From JBBIOI01 sp037443425 (GTDB lineage Bacteria; Desulfobacterota; BSN033; UBA1163), in the NCBI GenBank assembly GCA_037443425.1, contig JBBIOI010000006.1, positions 1 to 52,615 on the forward strand: 52,615 nt of DNA, given 5' to 3'. The notes beneath the pieces were generated by a model. That model was not told the DNA's origin. It did not search any database and was given only the letters and a program-made list of their open reading frames with translations. Below, one piece after another: positions 8,344 to 16,489 of the stretch. A program made the position numbers and the translations under genes. The first letter of the stretch is position 1. Each line of letters starts with the position of its first letter.

Positions 8344-9644
8344 GTCCAGGAATGATTGCAACCCTTAGCATCATTATTCTTGTAATTCTATTCCTTTTAA
8401 GAATACCTGTGGCCTATGTGATGGCAATAATTGGCTTTACAGGTTTTTGTTATATGGTTTCCATAAAGGGAGGACTTAGCATACTGGCAAAGGATTTCTG
8501 GGTAATGTTCTCTTCATATTCTTTAACAGTGGTTCCAATGTTTGTATTTATGGGAACCATTGCCTTCTATTCAGGGATAGGAGGCCGTCTCTATAATGCA
8601 GCATACAAATTTCTTGGCCATTTGCCAGGTGGATTGGCAATTGCCAACTGTTATGCCTGTGCGGCATTTGGTGCATGTTGTGGATCAACAACTGCTGGTG
8701 CAGCTACCATGGGAAAGGTAACACTACCTGAGATGAGGAAATATAATTACGATCCATCAATGGCCACGGCATGTGTGGCTGCTGCTGGTAGCCTGGCAAT
8801 ATTGATACCTCCGAGTACTGTGCTCATTATCTATGGAGTTATGACTGAAGAATCTATTGGAAAACTTTTTGCAGCAGGGATATTGCCTGGTATCCTTCTT
8901 GCTACTATCTTTGCCTTAACTGTTTATATTATATGTAAAAAGAATCCAAGGCTTGGTCCGCCAGGAGAAAAGGCTAATTGGAGAGAGAGGATAAGGTCTC
9001 TTTTCGGTGTTATAGAGATGTTCTTTCTATTTGCACTTGTGATGGGAGGTCTTTTTTTAGGCTGGTTTACACCGACAGAGGCAGGTGCCGCAGGAGCAGG
9101 TGGAGCCCTTCTTATTTCATTACTCCGACGTCAACTTACATGGAAGGGATTAATTGACTCCCTTGCAGATACTACTCGCATAACAGCTATGGTTTACCTA
9201 ATAGTCACAGGGGCTACTATATTTGGACATTTTATGGCGGTAACAAGGGTTCCTTTCGAGCTTTCTGAATGGATAGGTGGTTTGGGGCTTCACCGAAATA
9301 TAATTATGGCCTTTATTATCTTTGGATATTTAATCGCTGGCTGTTTCATGGATTCTCTTGCTATGATTACACTAACGGTTCCAATTTTATACCCTGTGAT
9401 TTTAAAATTGGGTTTTGATGGGATATGGTTTGGTGTGATTATCGTTCTTGTTGCAGAGATGGGTGTTATTACTCCTCCTGTAGGGATTAATGTCTATGTC
9501 ATCCAAGGGGTAGCAGGAGATATCCCTCTTGAAACCATTTTTAGAGGCATTTATCCTTTTTTGATTGCCTTATTGATTTGTACAGCTATCCTTATAGCAT
9601 TTCCACAAATTGCCCTTTTCCTTCCAAGTTTTATGACCTGGTAG
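8340..9644 (+). CDS. dctM: TRAP transporter large permease subunit, DctM family
   Basis: A 434-residue polytopic protein of about 12-13 helices, the sodium-coupled transport subunit. Family features include PMFVFMGTIAFYSGIG, FGACCGSTTAGAATMGK, LIPPSTVLIIYGVMTEESIG and the late MGVITPPVGINVYVIQG segment. Length matches the DctM norm. It completes the dctPQM operon and ends 7 bp before a convergent cupin gene, leaving no room for a conventional terminator between them. Confidence 0.94.
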   Translation: MSPGMIATLSIIILVILFLLRIPVAYVMAIIGFTGFCYMVSIKGGLSILAKDFWVMFSSYSLTVVPMFVFMGTIAFYSGIGGRLYNAAYKFLGHLPGGLAIANCYACAAFGACCGSTTAGAATMGKVTLPEMRKYNYDPSMATACVAAAGSLAILIPPSTVLIIYGVMTEESIGKLFAAGILPGILLATIFALTVYIICKKNPRLGPPGEKANWRERIRSLFGVIEMFFLFALVMGGLFLGWFTPTEAGAAGAGGALLISLLRRQLTWKGLIDSLADTTRITAMVYLIVTGATIFGHFMAVTRVPFELSEWIGGLGLHRNIIMAFIIFGYLIAGCFMDSLAMITLTVPILYPVILKLGFDGIWFGVIIVLVAEMGVITPPVGINVYVIQGVAGDIPLETIFRGIYPFLIALLICTAILIAFPQIALFLPSFMTW

Positions 9645-9650
9645 TACTGG

Positions 9651-10019
9651 TTAGTGGGAAGAAACCAGTTTTGTTTCGCCTTTATAAAGTGCGATGTGTG
9701 AAAAAGGGGTATCTGATGTAGCACCATGCCAGTGTGCCTCACCCGGAGGAATATATATTACTGCCCCAGGGGTTACAATATATTCTTCTTTCTCCGTAGC
9801 GACTATTCCATTTCCTTCTGTTACAAAGAGGATCTGTTCTCCGCTGTGAGTATGAAGGTTTAATCTGGCACCTGGGCTGAAATGTACCATTACAACACCT
9901 AAACCACCTGTCACATTGTGATCAATCAATAGTTGTCTTATGACCTTTCCTGTATCTTTTGCGACTATTTCGTCTGTACTTTCGACCTCTTTTACATCCT
10001 TAACATTCACTATAATCAT
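9651..10019 (-). CDS. Small cupin-domain protein
   Basis: A 122-residue single-cupin protein. The two cupin motifs are visible: HFSPGARLNLHTHSGEQ and PGAVIYIPPGEAHWHGA, with metal-ligand histidines and a glutamate in each. It follows the dehydrogenase gene by 21 bp, so the two are probably co-transcribed. Cupins of this size may be metal-dependent isomerases or decarboxylases of small acids, or sensors; the sequence does not decide. Its neighbourhood suggests a part in hydroxyacid or aldehyde metabolism. Confidence 0.8.
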   Translation of the reverse strand: MIIVNVKDVKEVESTDEIVAKDTGKVIRQLLIDHNVTGGLGVVMVHFSPGARLNLHTHSGEQILFVTEGNGIVATEKEEYIVTPGAVIYIPPGEAHWHGATSDTPFSHIALYKGETKLVSSH

Positions 10020-10040
10020 TTTTCCCTCCTTTGCTCCAAT

Positions 10041-10928
10041 TTATTTTTGAACAACCTTTATTCCTGCAACCTTTTCAAAGTTGATAATTATAGATTGAAC
10101 ATCTTTACTGCCAAGACCGCATGCCATAGCCTCAAGCAGTCCCTGTTGTGTAATAACCGACAGTGGGGTTGGAACCCTATATTCAGTACCCAATGATAAA
10201 GCTAATTGAATATCTTTATGGGCCAATTCTATTCTAAAACCTGGTTCAAAATTTTCTTTAAATACAGTGTTTGGATATTGCTGGAGATTCCAATTATTGG
10301 CAGTACCAGAAATTAAGACTTCATATAGCGTTTCTGGTGAAATCCCGGCCTTTACACCTAAGACAAATCCTTCTGCACAGGCTGCATTACAGCATAGGGC
10401 TATCATATTATTAATCAACTTCGCAACATTTCCACAACCAACATCACCAACATGAAATATTTTGCTTCCCAGAACTTCAAGTATCTTTCTCACCTTTTCC
10501 AAGACATTTGGATCACCGCCTACCATTATAGAAAGCGTGCCTCTTTTGGCTCCAATAACCCCACCACTTACAGGTGCATCGAGTACGCTAACACCTTTTT
10601 GTATTGCAGATTCTGCAATCCGACGAATTGTGGTTGGTGAATTTGTACTCATATCGATATAGATATCACCGCTTTTCCAGCCGTAAATAAGTCCTTCATT
10701 GCCATAAACAATTTTTTCGACCTCTTTAGGCCCTGGAAGGGAAGAGAGAATAATATCACAAGTAATTGCCATCTTCTTTGGAGATTCAGAGAACTTTGCA
10801 CCTTTATCAATGAGAGGCTGGGTGATTTCTTTTCTAATGTCAAATAAAGAGAGTTCATATCCTGCATCAATGATTCTATTTGCCATGGGAAAGCCCATCT
10901 GTCCAATGCCTATAAAACCTATTTTCAT
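10041..10928 (-). CDS. NAD(P)-dependent beta-hydroxyacid dehydrogenase (3-hydroxyisobutyrate dehydrogenase family)
   Basis: A 295-residue member of the 6-phosphogluconate/3-hydroxyisobutyrate dehydrogenase family. The Rossmann motif is GFIGIGQMG at residues 4-12, the substrate-binding DAPVSGG at 118-124, and the catalytic lysine is K170 in GCGNVAKLINN. Such enzymes oxidise a beta-hydroxyacid to the semialdehyde, or reduce tartronate or succinate semialdehyde type substrates. No arginine/aspartate rule gives NAD versus NADP clearly here. It lies upstream of the cupin gene in a two-gene operon, convergent with the TRAP operon. A link to uptake of hydroxyacids is inference from context. Confidence 0.85.
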   Translation of the reverse strand: MKIGFIGIGQMGFPMANRIIDAGYELSLFDIRKEITQPLIDKGAKFSESPKKMAITCDIILSSLPGPKEVEKIVYGNEGLIYGWKSGDIYIDMSTNSPTTIRRIAESAIQKGVSVLDAPVSGGVIGAKRGTLSIMVGGDPNVLEKVRKILEVLGSKIFHVGDVGCGNVAKLINNMIALCCNAACAEGFVLGVKAGISPETLYEVLISGTANNWNLQQYPNTVFKENFEPGFRIELAHKDIQLALSLGTEYRVPTPLSVITQQGLLEAMACGLGSKDVQSIIINFEKVAGIKVVQK

Positions 10929-11000
10929 TGTTGAACCTCCTAAGATTTTTTGAAAAAATAACAGATTATTTAATTTTCGTCAAAACATTTTAAAAAGATT

Positions 11001-11213
11001 GTCATTGCGAGGCAAGATCGAGTCCAATCTCAATGGGGAAGCATCTTTTTTCCGTGATAAGTTATGTAGAATTGGCTTATCTCAATACTATACTTATTCC
11101 GAAGCATAATTTAATCTCTATCCTCACCTGCGTCATTCCCGTGAAAACGGGAATCCAGATGTTTTTAAATGGTTTTTTTCTCTGGATTCCTGCTTTCGCA
11201 GGAATGACAGATT
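11001..11213. repeat. Dispersed palindromic repeat, copy 1 (with short repeat fragment)
   Basis: At 11001-11031 there is a GTCATTGCGAGGC-type fragment. From about 11038 to 11213 is a longer element that recurs inverted at 43109-43278 with high similarity. Its core is a palindrome: GTCATTCCCGTGAAAACGGG beginning at 11132 and its partner ending GCAGGAATGAC at 11208. Each arm holds its own small hairpin (CCCGT-GAAA-ACGGG and CCTGC-TTTC-GCAGG), so the core can fold as a cloverleaf. No protein is encoded. Confidence 0.85.
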
Positions 11214-11520
11214 ACTTTAGGGCTTTTTCAGAGTGAGCTTTCCTATGTTCTCTAAGGAAACATCCTCAATTCCATGATGAAAAATAAAAAAGCTCGCCTT
11301 ATACTGTGTATATATCACTGAGATCACAGGAGATGAGCCTCAGAGGGTTAAGAACCGAGATATGAGTTGGTACAAGAGGAATGTTAATCCAATTTGAAAT
11401 TAAGGCTTTTGAAGTTAAATGGAGGATGGGATGCTAATTGAAAGCTGAAAAGAATTTGCAATATAAGATATATAACCTCGTCATAAAAAAAAATGCTTAC
11501 TCTCAACTCTCAATGGAAAT
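11214..11520. other. Gap without recognisable feature
   Basis: About 300 bp between the repeat and the trpS promoter. I see no ORF with a plausible ribosome-binding site, no tRNA-like fold and no repeat. Confidence 0.5.
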
Positions 11521-11524
11521 AATA

Positions 11525-11553
11525 TTGATTTTTTTTAATGACTGAGCTAAATT
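11525..11553 (+). promoter_or_regulatory. Candidate promoter of the trpS leader transcript
   Basis: TTGATT at 11525-11530, 17-bp spacer, TAAATT at 11548-11553. Transcription would begin near 11560, just ahead of the leader peptide's ribosome-binding site, the arrangement expected for an attenuator. Confidence 0.45.
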
Positions 11554-11581
11554 AATTAAAAAATTCGTAAGGAGTGTTGAA

Positions 11582-11638
11582 TTGTCTTGGAGATGGTGGT
11601 TTAAGTTTCAAAGTAGATATTGCCTGGTTCCTCTTTAG
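11582..11638 (+). CDS. Trp-rich leader peptide of the trpS attenuator
   Basis: An 18-residue ORF starting at TTG (11582-11584) with AAGGAG at 11569-11574, a 7-nt spacing. It reads MSWRWWFKFQSRYCLVPL and ends at TAG 11636-11638. Three of residues 3-6 are tryptophan, from codons at 11588, 11594 and 11597. The first strand of an antiterminator hairpin begins at 11616, about 17 nt past the last Trp codon, just beyond the edge of a ribosome stalled there. Low charged tRNA-Trp would stall the ribosome and favour readthrough into trpS. The ORF is too short for homology; the case rests on codon content, start signal and position. Confidence 0.72.
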   Translation: MSWRWWFKFQSRYCLVPL

Positions 11639-11683
11639 CTCTAATCTTTAAAGCAGATCGAGCAAGAGGCCATGGGCAATATC
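11616..11683 (+). promoter_or_regulatory. Antiterminator hairpin upstream of trpS
   Basis: GATATTGCC (11616-11624) pairs perfectly with GGCAATATC (11675-11683), CCTCTT (11630-11635) pairs with AAGAGG (11664-11669), and between them GCTC/GAGC and ATCT/AGAT form an inner stem. It uses the entire 5' arm of the terminator, so the two structures exclude each other. Its 5' strand lies inside the leader-peptide reading frame after the Trp codons. Confidence 0.7.
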
Positions 11684-11704
11684 AACCCATGGCCTCTTTG
11701 TTTT
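11664..11704 (+). terminator. Rho-independent terminator/attenuator before trpS
   Basis: A perfect 13-bp stem AAGAGGCCATGGG (11664-11676) / CCCATGGCCTCTT (11686-11698) with a 9-nt loop, followed by TGTTTT. It ends about 27 bp before the trpS start and would block expression unless the competing antiterminator forms. Confidence 0.88.
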
Positions 11705-11730
11705 AAAAAGGTTTTACAGGAGGTTTAACA

Positions 11731-12717
11731 ATGGATCGAATCTTTAGTGGGATTCAACCTTCAGGAGAGATTCATATTGGAAATTATGTCGGGGCAATAA
11801 GAAATTGGGTCCAGCTAATTAATAAGTATGAATGCATATATTGTGTTGTAGACTATCATGCTATCACCATCGAATATGATGTTGATTCGATGCAAAAAAG
11901 GATTATGGAAACCGCCACTATACTTTTAGCCTCCGGGCTTACACCTGATAAATGTATCGTATTTGTTCAATCCCATGTGCCTGAACATACAGAACTTGCC
12001 TGGATATTCAATTGTGTTACCCCTATAGGGGAACTCGAAAGAATGACACAATTTAAAGAGAAGGCTAAGCAGCATCGTCATAATATCAATATGGGACTTC
12101 TCGATTATCCAGTTCTTCAGGCTGCTGATATATTGATATACAAAGCAAATTATGTCCCTGTCGGTGAGGATCAGGTACAGCATGTAGAATTATGTCGAGA
12201 GATTGCAAGGAGGTTTAATGCACGTTTTGGTCCAACATTTCCAGAACCCCAGGTAATCCTTTCTCAGGCCCCAAGGATATTGGGCACTGATGGGCAGGCA
12301 AAGATGTCAAAATCTATGAATAATGCCATTGGTATCCTCGAACCCAAAGAAGTTATCTGGGAAAAGTTAAGGACTGCTGCTACCTGTCCCCACAGGGAGA
12401 GGAGGCATGATCCTGGACATCCAGAACATTGTAATATCTTTACCATGCACACAGCCTTTTCCAAACAGAACGAGATAGATTATGTTGAGAAAGGCTGTAG
12501 AAGTGCGGCTATTGGGTGTATCGAATGTAAAGAGATTCTCAATAAGAATATGATTGAAGAAATTTATCCAATTCAGGAAAGGGTAAGGGAAATGAATGAG
12601 AAACCAGATTATATAAAAGATGTACTAAAATCTGGTGCTTCCCGTGCAAAGGCCATTGTTAAGGAAGTGATGGATGAGGTTAGGGAAAAGATTGGTGTTA
12701 AACCATCCTGGGTTTAA
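11731..12717 (+). CDS. trpS: Tryptophanyl-tRNA synthetase, iron-sulfur type
   Basis: Charges tRNA-Trp with tryptophan. At 328 residues it is the normal bacterial length for a class Ic synthetase. The HIGH-type motif is SGEIHIGNY at 11-19 and the KMSKS loop is in GQAKMSKSMNN near residue 190. Cysteines 234, 256, 263 and 266 form C-x21-C-x6-C-x2-C, nearly the pattern that binds a 4Fe-4S cluster in Thermotoga maritima TrpRS, which contacts the anticodon region. A consensus AGGAGG precedes the ATG. Expression is probably set by the Trp-dependent attenuator immediately upstream. The gene stands alone and converges with the polyferredoxin gene one base away. Confidence 0.95.
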   Translation: MDRIFSGIQPSGEIHIGNYVGAIRNWVQLINKYECIYCVVDYHAITIEYDVDSMQKRIMETATILLASGLTPDKCIVFVQSHVPEHTELAWIFNCVTPIGELERMTQFKEKAKQHRHNINMGLLDYPVLQAADILIYKANYVPVGEDQVQHVELCREIARRFNARFGPTFPEPQVILSQAPRILGTDGQAKMSKSMNNAIGILEPKEVIWEKLRTAATCPHRERRHDPGHPEHCNIFTMHTAFSKQNEIDYVEKGCRSAAIGCIECKEILNKNMIEEIYPIQERVREMNEKPDYIKDVLKSGASRAKAIVKEVMDEVREKIGVKPSWV

Positions 12718-12718
12718 T

Positions 12719-14335
12719 TTATAAAAATCCTGTGGGTTTATCTGGTTTAATCTTTTCTTTTGTTTTTTCCTCCTCAATCTTAAATCCGGATTCTTCGATT
12801 ATAAATTTGTCATCACCTGGATCCGGTTTGAATTCGAGCTCAAGTTTCTTCGCCTCTTTTATATAAGATCCTTCTTTTAATCGAATCTCACCATCGGGGA
12901 CAACTACGATTGCAGATTCCCCGCGGACAGGACATCTCTGTTCACAATAACCACATCCATTACATTTTGAGGCAATAACAAACGGTCTCCGATAACCCTC
13001 GATAGGTCGAAAAACAATAGCATTGTATGGACATATTTCATCACAGATAAGGCAAAGTTTATTCTGTGACCAGACAAGACATAACTCTTTTCTTAGAATA
13101 GCTGTACCAACTTTTGCGTGAATCCTTTCCTCTAAAGGTAATGACCTTATGGCCTGGGTTGGACAGACTCTACCGCAAACATTACAGTTTTGATCACACG
13201 GGGCAAGCCGTGGATCCATCCTTGGTGTCCAGATCCCTGCAAGGCCCGATTCCCAGAGGCAGGGCTGTAGTGTATTTGTAAGACAGGACTTCATACATTC
13301 ACCACATCGTATACATGTTCTAAGGAATTCATCTTCTGGAAGTGCACCTGGGGGTCTGATAATTTGAAACTTATTCTGTCTTAATTTAAAAGGGGTGTAT
13401 AGTGTTAGAAAGCCAAACGTTAATCCTCCAGCAATAGAGGAGAAAAAGTCCCTTCTTGAAATGTTAAAGGAATTATGTTCCCGTTGAAGTGAGAAGGTTA
13501 CGGGGAATCGAATGGCATTTTCAGGGCAGATACTTGAGCAGGTTTTACATTGGATACATTCGGAAAGGTTTGTCTTCTTTGGGTCATCAGGGATTGCTCC
13601 CATCGGGCATGCCCTTTGACATTTGAGACATTTAGTGCAATCATCATTGACCTTCCTTTTGAAGAGACCAAGCGGGGAGAATAAGCTTAAAAAAGCTCCT
13701 AATGGGCATAAATACCTACACCAGAATCGAGGTGAAAAGCGGTTCAGGACGATGAGGGTTAAAAACATTATAAGGGTAATAAAAGACATATAGAAAACAG
13801 GTTGAATAAAATTTTTTAGAGATAATGATATCCATCCCAATCTGTAAAAGATGGGTCTAAATATATCTAATAGAAGATTTAAAAATGCAATAAATAAAGG
13901 ATAGAGAAAGAGTGTATAAAAACGGGTTAAAAGGGAGATCGGATCCATGAAGAAGACCAGAGAGAGACCGATAAGTGCAGAACTGAGAAAGATAATAAGG
14001 ATTATATACTTCAGCTTTTTAAGTGAAAGATCCTTCTTAATAGGCTTTCTATTCTTCTTTCTAAATAAGAGATAATCGAGAAAATCTATCGAGGCCCCTG
14101 TTGGACATAAATATGCACAGAAGAAACGACCGATTAATATGGTTACCCCAATAGTGATTAATCCGAAAAGTACTCTCGGGATAATTTCCCTTTTAGAGAA
14201 GATAGCATTCACTCCTAACAGAGGGTCAAGCCGTAAATATATATCTGCCATTAACCAATCGGGTAATCTGAAAGTAGCAAGATAGAAGAGCGAAGAAAAG
14301 AGAAAGAGTGATATGGCTTGAATAATCCTTCTCAT
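12719..14335 (-). CDS. Membrane polyferredoxin (NapH-like and NapG-like parts fused)
   Basis: A 538-residue electron-transfer protein. The first 230 residues hold about five transmembrane helices and the CxxxCP signatures CAYLCPTGA and CRYLCPLGA typical of NapH/CcoG-type proteins. Next come ferredoxin motifs CTKCLKCQRACP and CIQCKTCSSICP. Around residue 290 SRRDFFSSIAGG and a hydrophobic stretch look like an internal Tat-type or membrane segment. The C-terminal part has further NapG-like clusters CIRCGECMKSC, CNVCGRVCP, CLICDEICP and CNGCGYCEQRCP. It probably passes electrons between the quinone pool and an exported redox partner. It overlaps the Tat-targeted DUF362 gene by four bases, so the two act together. 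Confidence 0.85.
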   Translation of the reverse strand: MRRIIQAISLFLFSSLFYLATFRLPDWLMADIYLRLDPLLGVNAIFSKREIIPRVLFGLITIGVTILIGRFFCAYLCPTGASIDFLDYLLFRKKNRKPIKKDLSLKKLKYIILIIFLSSALIGLSLVFFMDPISLLTRFYTLFLYPLFIAFLNLLLDIFRPIFYRLGWISLSLKNFIQPVFYMSFITLIMFLTLIVLNRFSPRFWCRYLCPLGAFLSLFSPLGLFKRKVNDDCTKCLKCQRACPMGAIPDDPKKTNLSECIQCKTCSSICPENAIRFPVTFSLQREHNSFNISRRDFFSSIAGGLTFGFLTLYTPFKLRQNKFQIIRPPGALPEDEFLRTCIRCGECMKSCLTNTLQPCLWESGLAGIWTPRMDPRLAPCDQNCNVCGRVCPTQAIRSLPLEERIHAKVGTAILRKELCLVWSQNKLCLICDEICPYNAIVFRPIEGYRRPFVIASKCNGCGYCEQRCPVRGESAIVVVPDGEIRLKEGSYIKEAKKLELEFKPDPGDDKFIIEESGFKIEEEKTKEKIKPDKPTGFL

Positions 14336-15255
14336 ACCCTATCCTTAAGGATCTTAAGTTGATCAATGTCAATCTTTCCAAGGCCACGCTGATAAGCTAC
14401 CAACAGATGCTCCACCTGTCTTCCCTTAAAATTTTTACCATACCATGGTGCTACTGTAACAGCAAAACTATCTACAGCAACAGGGTCGATTCCTGCAATA
14501 ATTAGATTGGGTTTGTGCACCTCTCCAGGACCTCCAGGTCCACCCGTTACAAGTGCGCGTGTAGCATCAAGAATGGTCAGGGTTGGTCTAATTACTGTGA
14601 GTAAATCTGCTAATGCCTGATTGATATTGAATTGTGAGTGGAAACTTTCTCGATCCCATATGAGTCCCATCAAACCTTTTATCCCGAGGCTTACACCTGT
14701 AGTAGAATGAGACTTAGCAGTTGGGAGATTTATTAAAACATCTGCTGATAAAACCTCCTTCATGATATGGACCTTATCAAGTACCTTTCCTCTTGGGACC
14801 TTTATCTCGCTGTAGAATTTTTTATCCTGAAGGGCAAATACATGGACATTTTTAATGTTTTTACACGCCTGAGGGATTCCAGAACGTTCGAGACACAGCT
14901 CTGGCCTTTGCAGGGTATGGTCAAGGATTAAAACGCGATCTGCTCCAGAATCTATACATGCCTGAGCAACAGTGGCCACAACAAGTGGATGTGTGTTTGC
15001 TCCAACTTCAGGGGTTCGAGCAAATGACATATTGGGCTTTAGGACTACGCGCTGGCCTTTTTTAACAAATCTGCTCATACCTCCCATTGCCTCAATAGCT
15101 TTCTTTGTAGCATTTAAAGGGTCACCTGAGACAGCCACAAGATCATAATCATTCTGTGCATTAGAGAATTTTATATCCATCATTCCTATTGCGATCCCCG
15201 TAGCAGTTGTCTTTAAAAAATCTCTCCTTGTTATTTTTTTGTCGGAAGAAATCAT
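14332..15255 (-). CDS. Tat-exported DUF362 protein
   Basis: A 307-residue DUF362 family protein with a twin-arginine signal TRRDFLKTTATGIAIG at about residues 9-24, predicting export as a folded, probably cofactor-bearing protein. Family features are VVLKPNMSF, SADVLINLPTAKSHS, SLGIKGLMGLIWDRE and the conserved VAVDSFAV. The catalytic role of DUF362 proteins is not established; many lie beside ferredoxins. Here it precedes and overlaps the polyferredoxin gene, which supports an exported redox pair. No ferredoxin motif is present in this protein itself. Confidence 0.85.
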   Translation of the reverse strand: MISSDKKITRRDFLKTTATGIAIGMMDIKFSNAQNDYDLVAVSGDPLNATKKAIEAMGGMSRFVKKGQRVVLKPNMSFARTPEVGANTHPLVVATVAQACIDSGADRVLILDHTLQRPELCLERSGIPQACKNIKNVHVFALQDKKFYSEIKVPRGKVLDKVHIMKEVLSADVLINLPTAKSHSTTGVSLGIKGLMGLIWDRESFHSQFNINQALADLLTVIRPTLTILDATRALVTGGPGGPGEVHKPNLIIAGIDPVAVDSFAVTVAPWYGKNFKGRQVEHLLVAYQRGLGKIDIDQLKILKDRV

Positions 15256-15384
15256 ATTTGACTCCTTTATTAAATTTTGGCTTTGAGCAAATTATAACAT
15301 ACAAATCTAAAATTCTTGCAACAGATAAGTGAATTGTGGTATTCATTTTAAATGTGAAGATGTATATTTAATGCGAGAGAGGTA

Positions 15385-16461
15385 ATGATGAGAAGGCTAA
15401 AAAGAGTTGGACTTATTTTGATAATAATTTTTTTATTTAATAGCTGTGCAACAGGAAAATTAGTACATACACAAACAAAAACGATCAAAGAGAATAGAAA
15501 ACAAGAAGAAGTGAAGGATTTGGTTGAAAAGATTAAAGAACTTGAGCAGTCAATTTTAAACCTAAGCTCAGAAGTGAAGGGTCTTGAGAGATATTTAAAT
15601 ACACTCAAATTTCGCCCACCAATCTCTACATATAAACTTCCCAAGGAGATTGACCTTTGTGGAGAGAAAATACCTTTAGAGGATAGAAATGTTTGGGAGA
15701 ATCTGGATAGAGAATTCCTTATTGCCTTAGGCAATGAGGCTTCGGTGCTTTTATGGATGAAGAGAAGTCGAAGATACTTCCCTTATATTGAAGGAAAGTT
15801 AAAAGAGATGGGGCTTCCAGATGATTTAAAATATATAACTATTGTTGAAAGTACACTGAGGCCAGAAGCTGTATCCATTTCAGGTGCAGGAGGTATATGG
15901 CAATTTATTCCTTCTACGGGTGAACTGTACGGGATGAAAAAGGTTAAGGGGGTTGATGAACGGTTTGATTTTTTCAAAGCAACTGAAGGGGCACTGATAT
16001 ACCTTAAAAAATTGTATGATGAATTTCAAAGTTGGATTCTTGCCATGGCTGCTTATAATGCAGGAGAGAATAGAATAAGAAAGGAGATAGAATTACAAAA
16101 GACTAAAAACTATTTTTATCTTGATCTGCCACTGGAAACTGAAAGATATGTTTATAAGATTGCGGTTGCAAAGATAATCCTTTCTGATCCTGAAAGGTAT
16201 GGATTTTCGCTGAAAGACAATGAGTATTATTCACCTCTTCAAGTTGAAAGGGTTCAGATAGAATTGCCCTCACCGCTTCCGATAATAGAGATTTCAGAGG
16301 CTATTGGATGTTATTATAAAGAGATAAAAGAGCTTAATCCCCACTTTCAAGATGAATCAATTCCTCCAGGCATACATTTTATTAATATCCCTATTAGAAA
16401 ATTAGAGAGGTTTTGGGATTTTTTATCTTCTTGGAAGAAAAAGATAAGCAATTATAAATAA
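15385..16461 (+). CDS. Lytic murein transglycosylase, SLT/MltD-like lipoprotein
   Basis: Cleaves the glycan strand of peptidoglycan with formation of 1,6-anhydromuramic ends. The 358-residue precursor has a lipoprotein signal (LFNSCATGK, lipidated Cys21), then a coiled coil at about 40-75, then an SLT domain. The catalytic glutamate is E155 in YITIVESTLRP, followed by SGAGGIWQFIPSTG and MAAYNAGENRI. The C-terminal PLPIIEISEAIGCYYKEI resembles the linker region of MltD; no full LysM repeat is evident. GAGAGAGG precedes two adjacent ATGs, the first used here. It heads a probable operon with the regulator at 16490. Confidence 0.9.
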   Translation: MMRRLKRVGLILIIIFLFNSCATGKLVHTQTKTIKENRKQEEVKDLVEKIKELEQSILNLSSEVKGLERYLNTLKFRPPISTYKLPKEIDLCGEKIPLEDRNVWENLDREFLIALGNEASVLLWMKRSRRYFPYIEGKLKEMGLPDDLKYITIVESTLRPEAVSISGAGGIWQFIPSTGELYGMKKVKGVDERFDFFKATEGALIYLKKLYDEFQSWILAMAAYNAGENRIRKEIELQKTKNYFYLDLPLETERYVYKIAVAKIILSDPERYGFSLKDNEYYSPLQVERVQIELPSPLPIIEISEAIGCYYKEIKELNPHFQDESIPPGIHFINIPIRKLERFWDFLSSWKKKISNYK

Positions 16462-16489
16462 TTACAAATTCAAGGATAGGAAATATAAT

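Noticed and set aside
9933..10196. Plus-strand ORF over the cupin/dehydrogenase junction.
   Set aside because: It is a shadow of two well-supported minus-strand genes with no start signal.
11033..11236. A 67-codon ORF across the repeat (protein containing VIPVKTGIQ and WIPAFAGMT).
   Set aside because: This is the usual false ORF of palindromic repeats; it has no ribosome-binding site and the repeat is noncoding at the other copy.
11616..11704. A T-box riboswitch controlling trpS: the antiterminator has a TGGTTCC bulge (11625-11631) resembling the T-box TGGNACC.
   Set aside because: I could not find Stem I with a specifier loop in the upstream sequence, and the Trp-rich leader ORF explains the structure completely.
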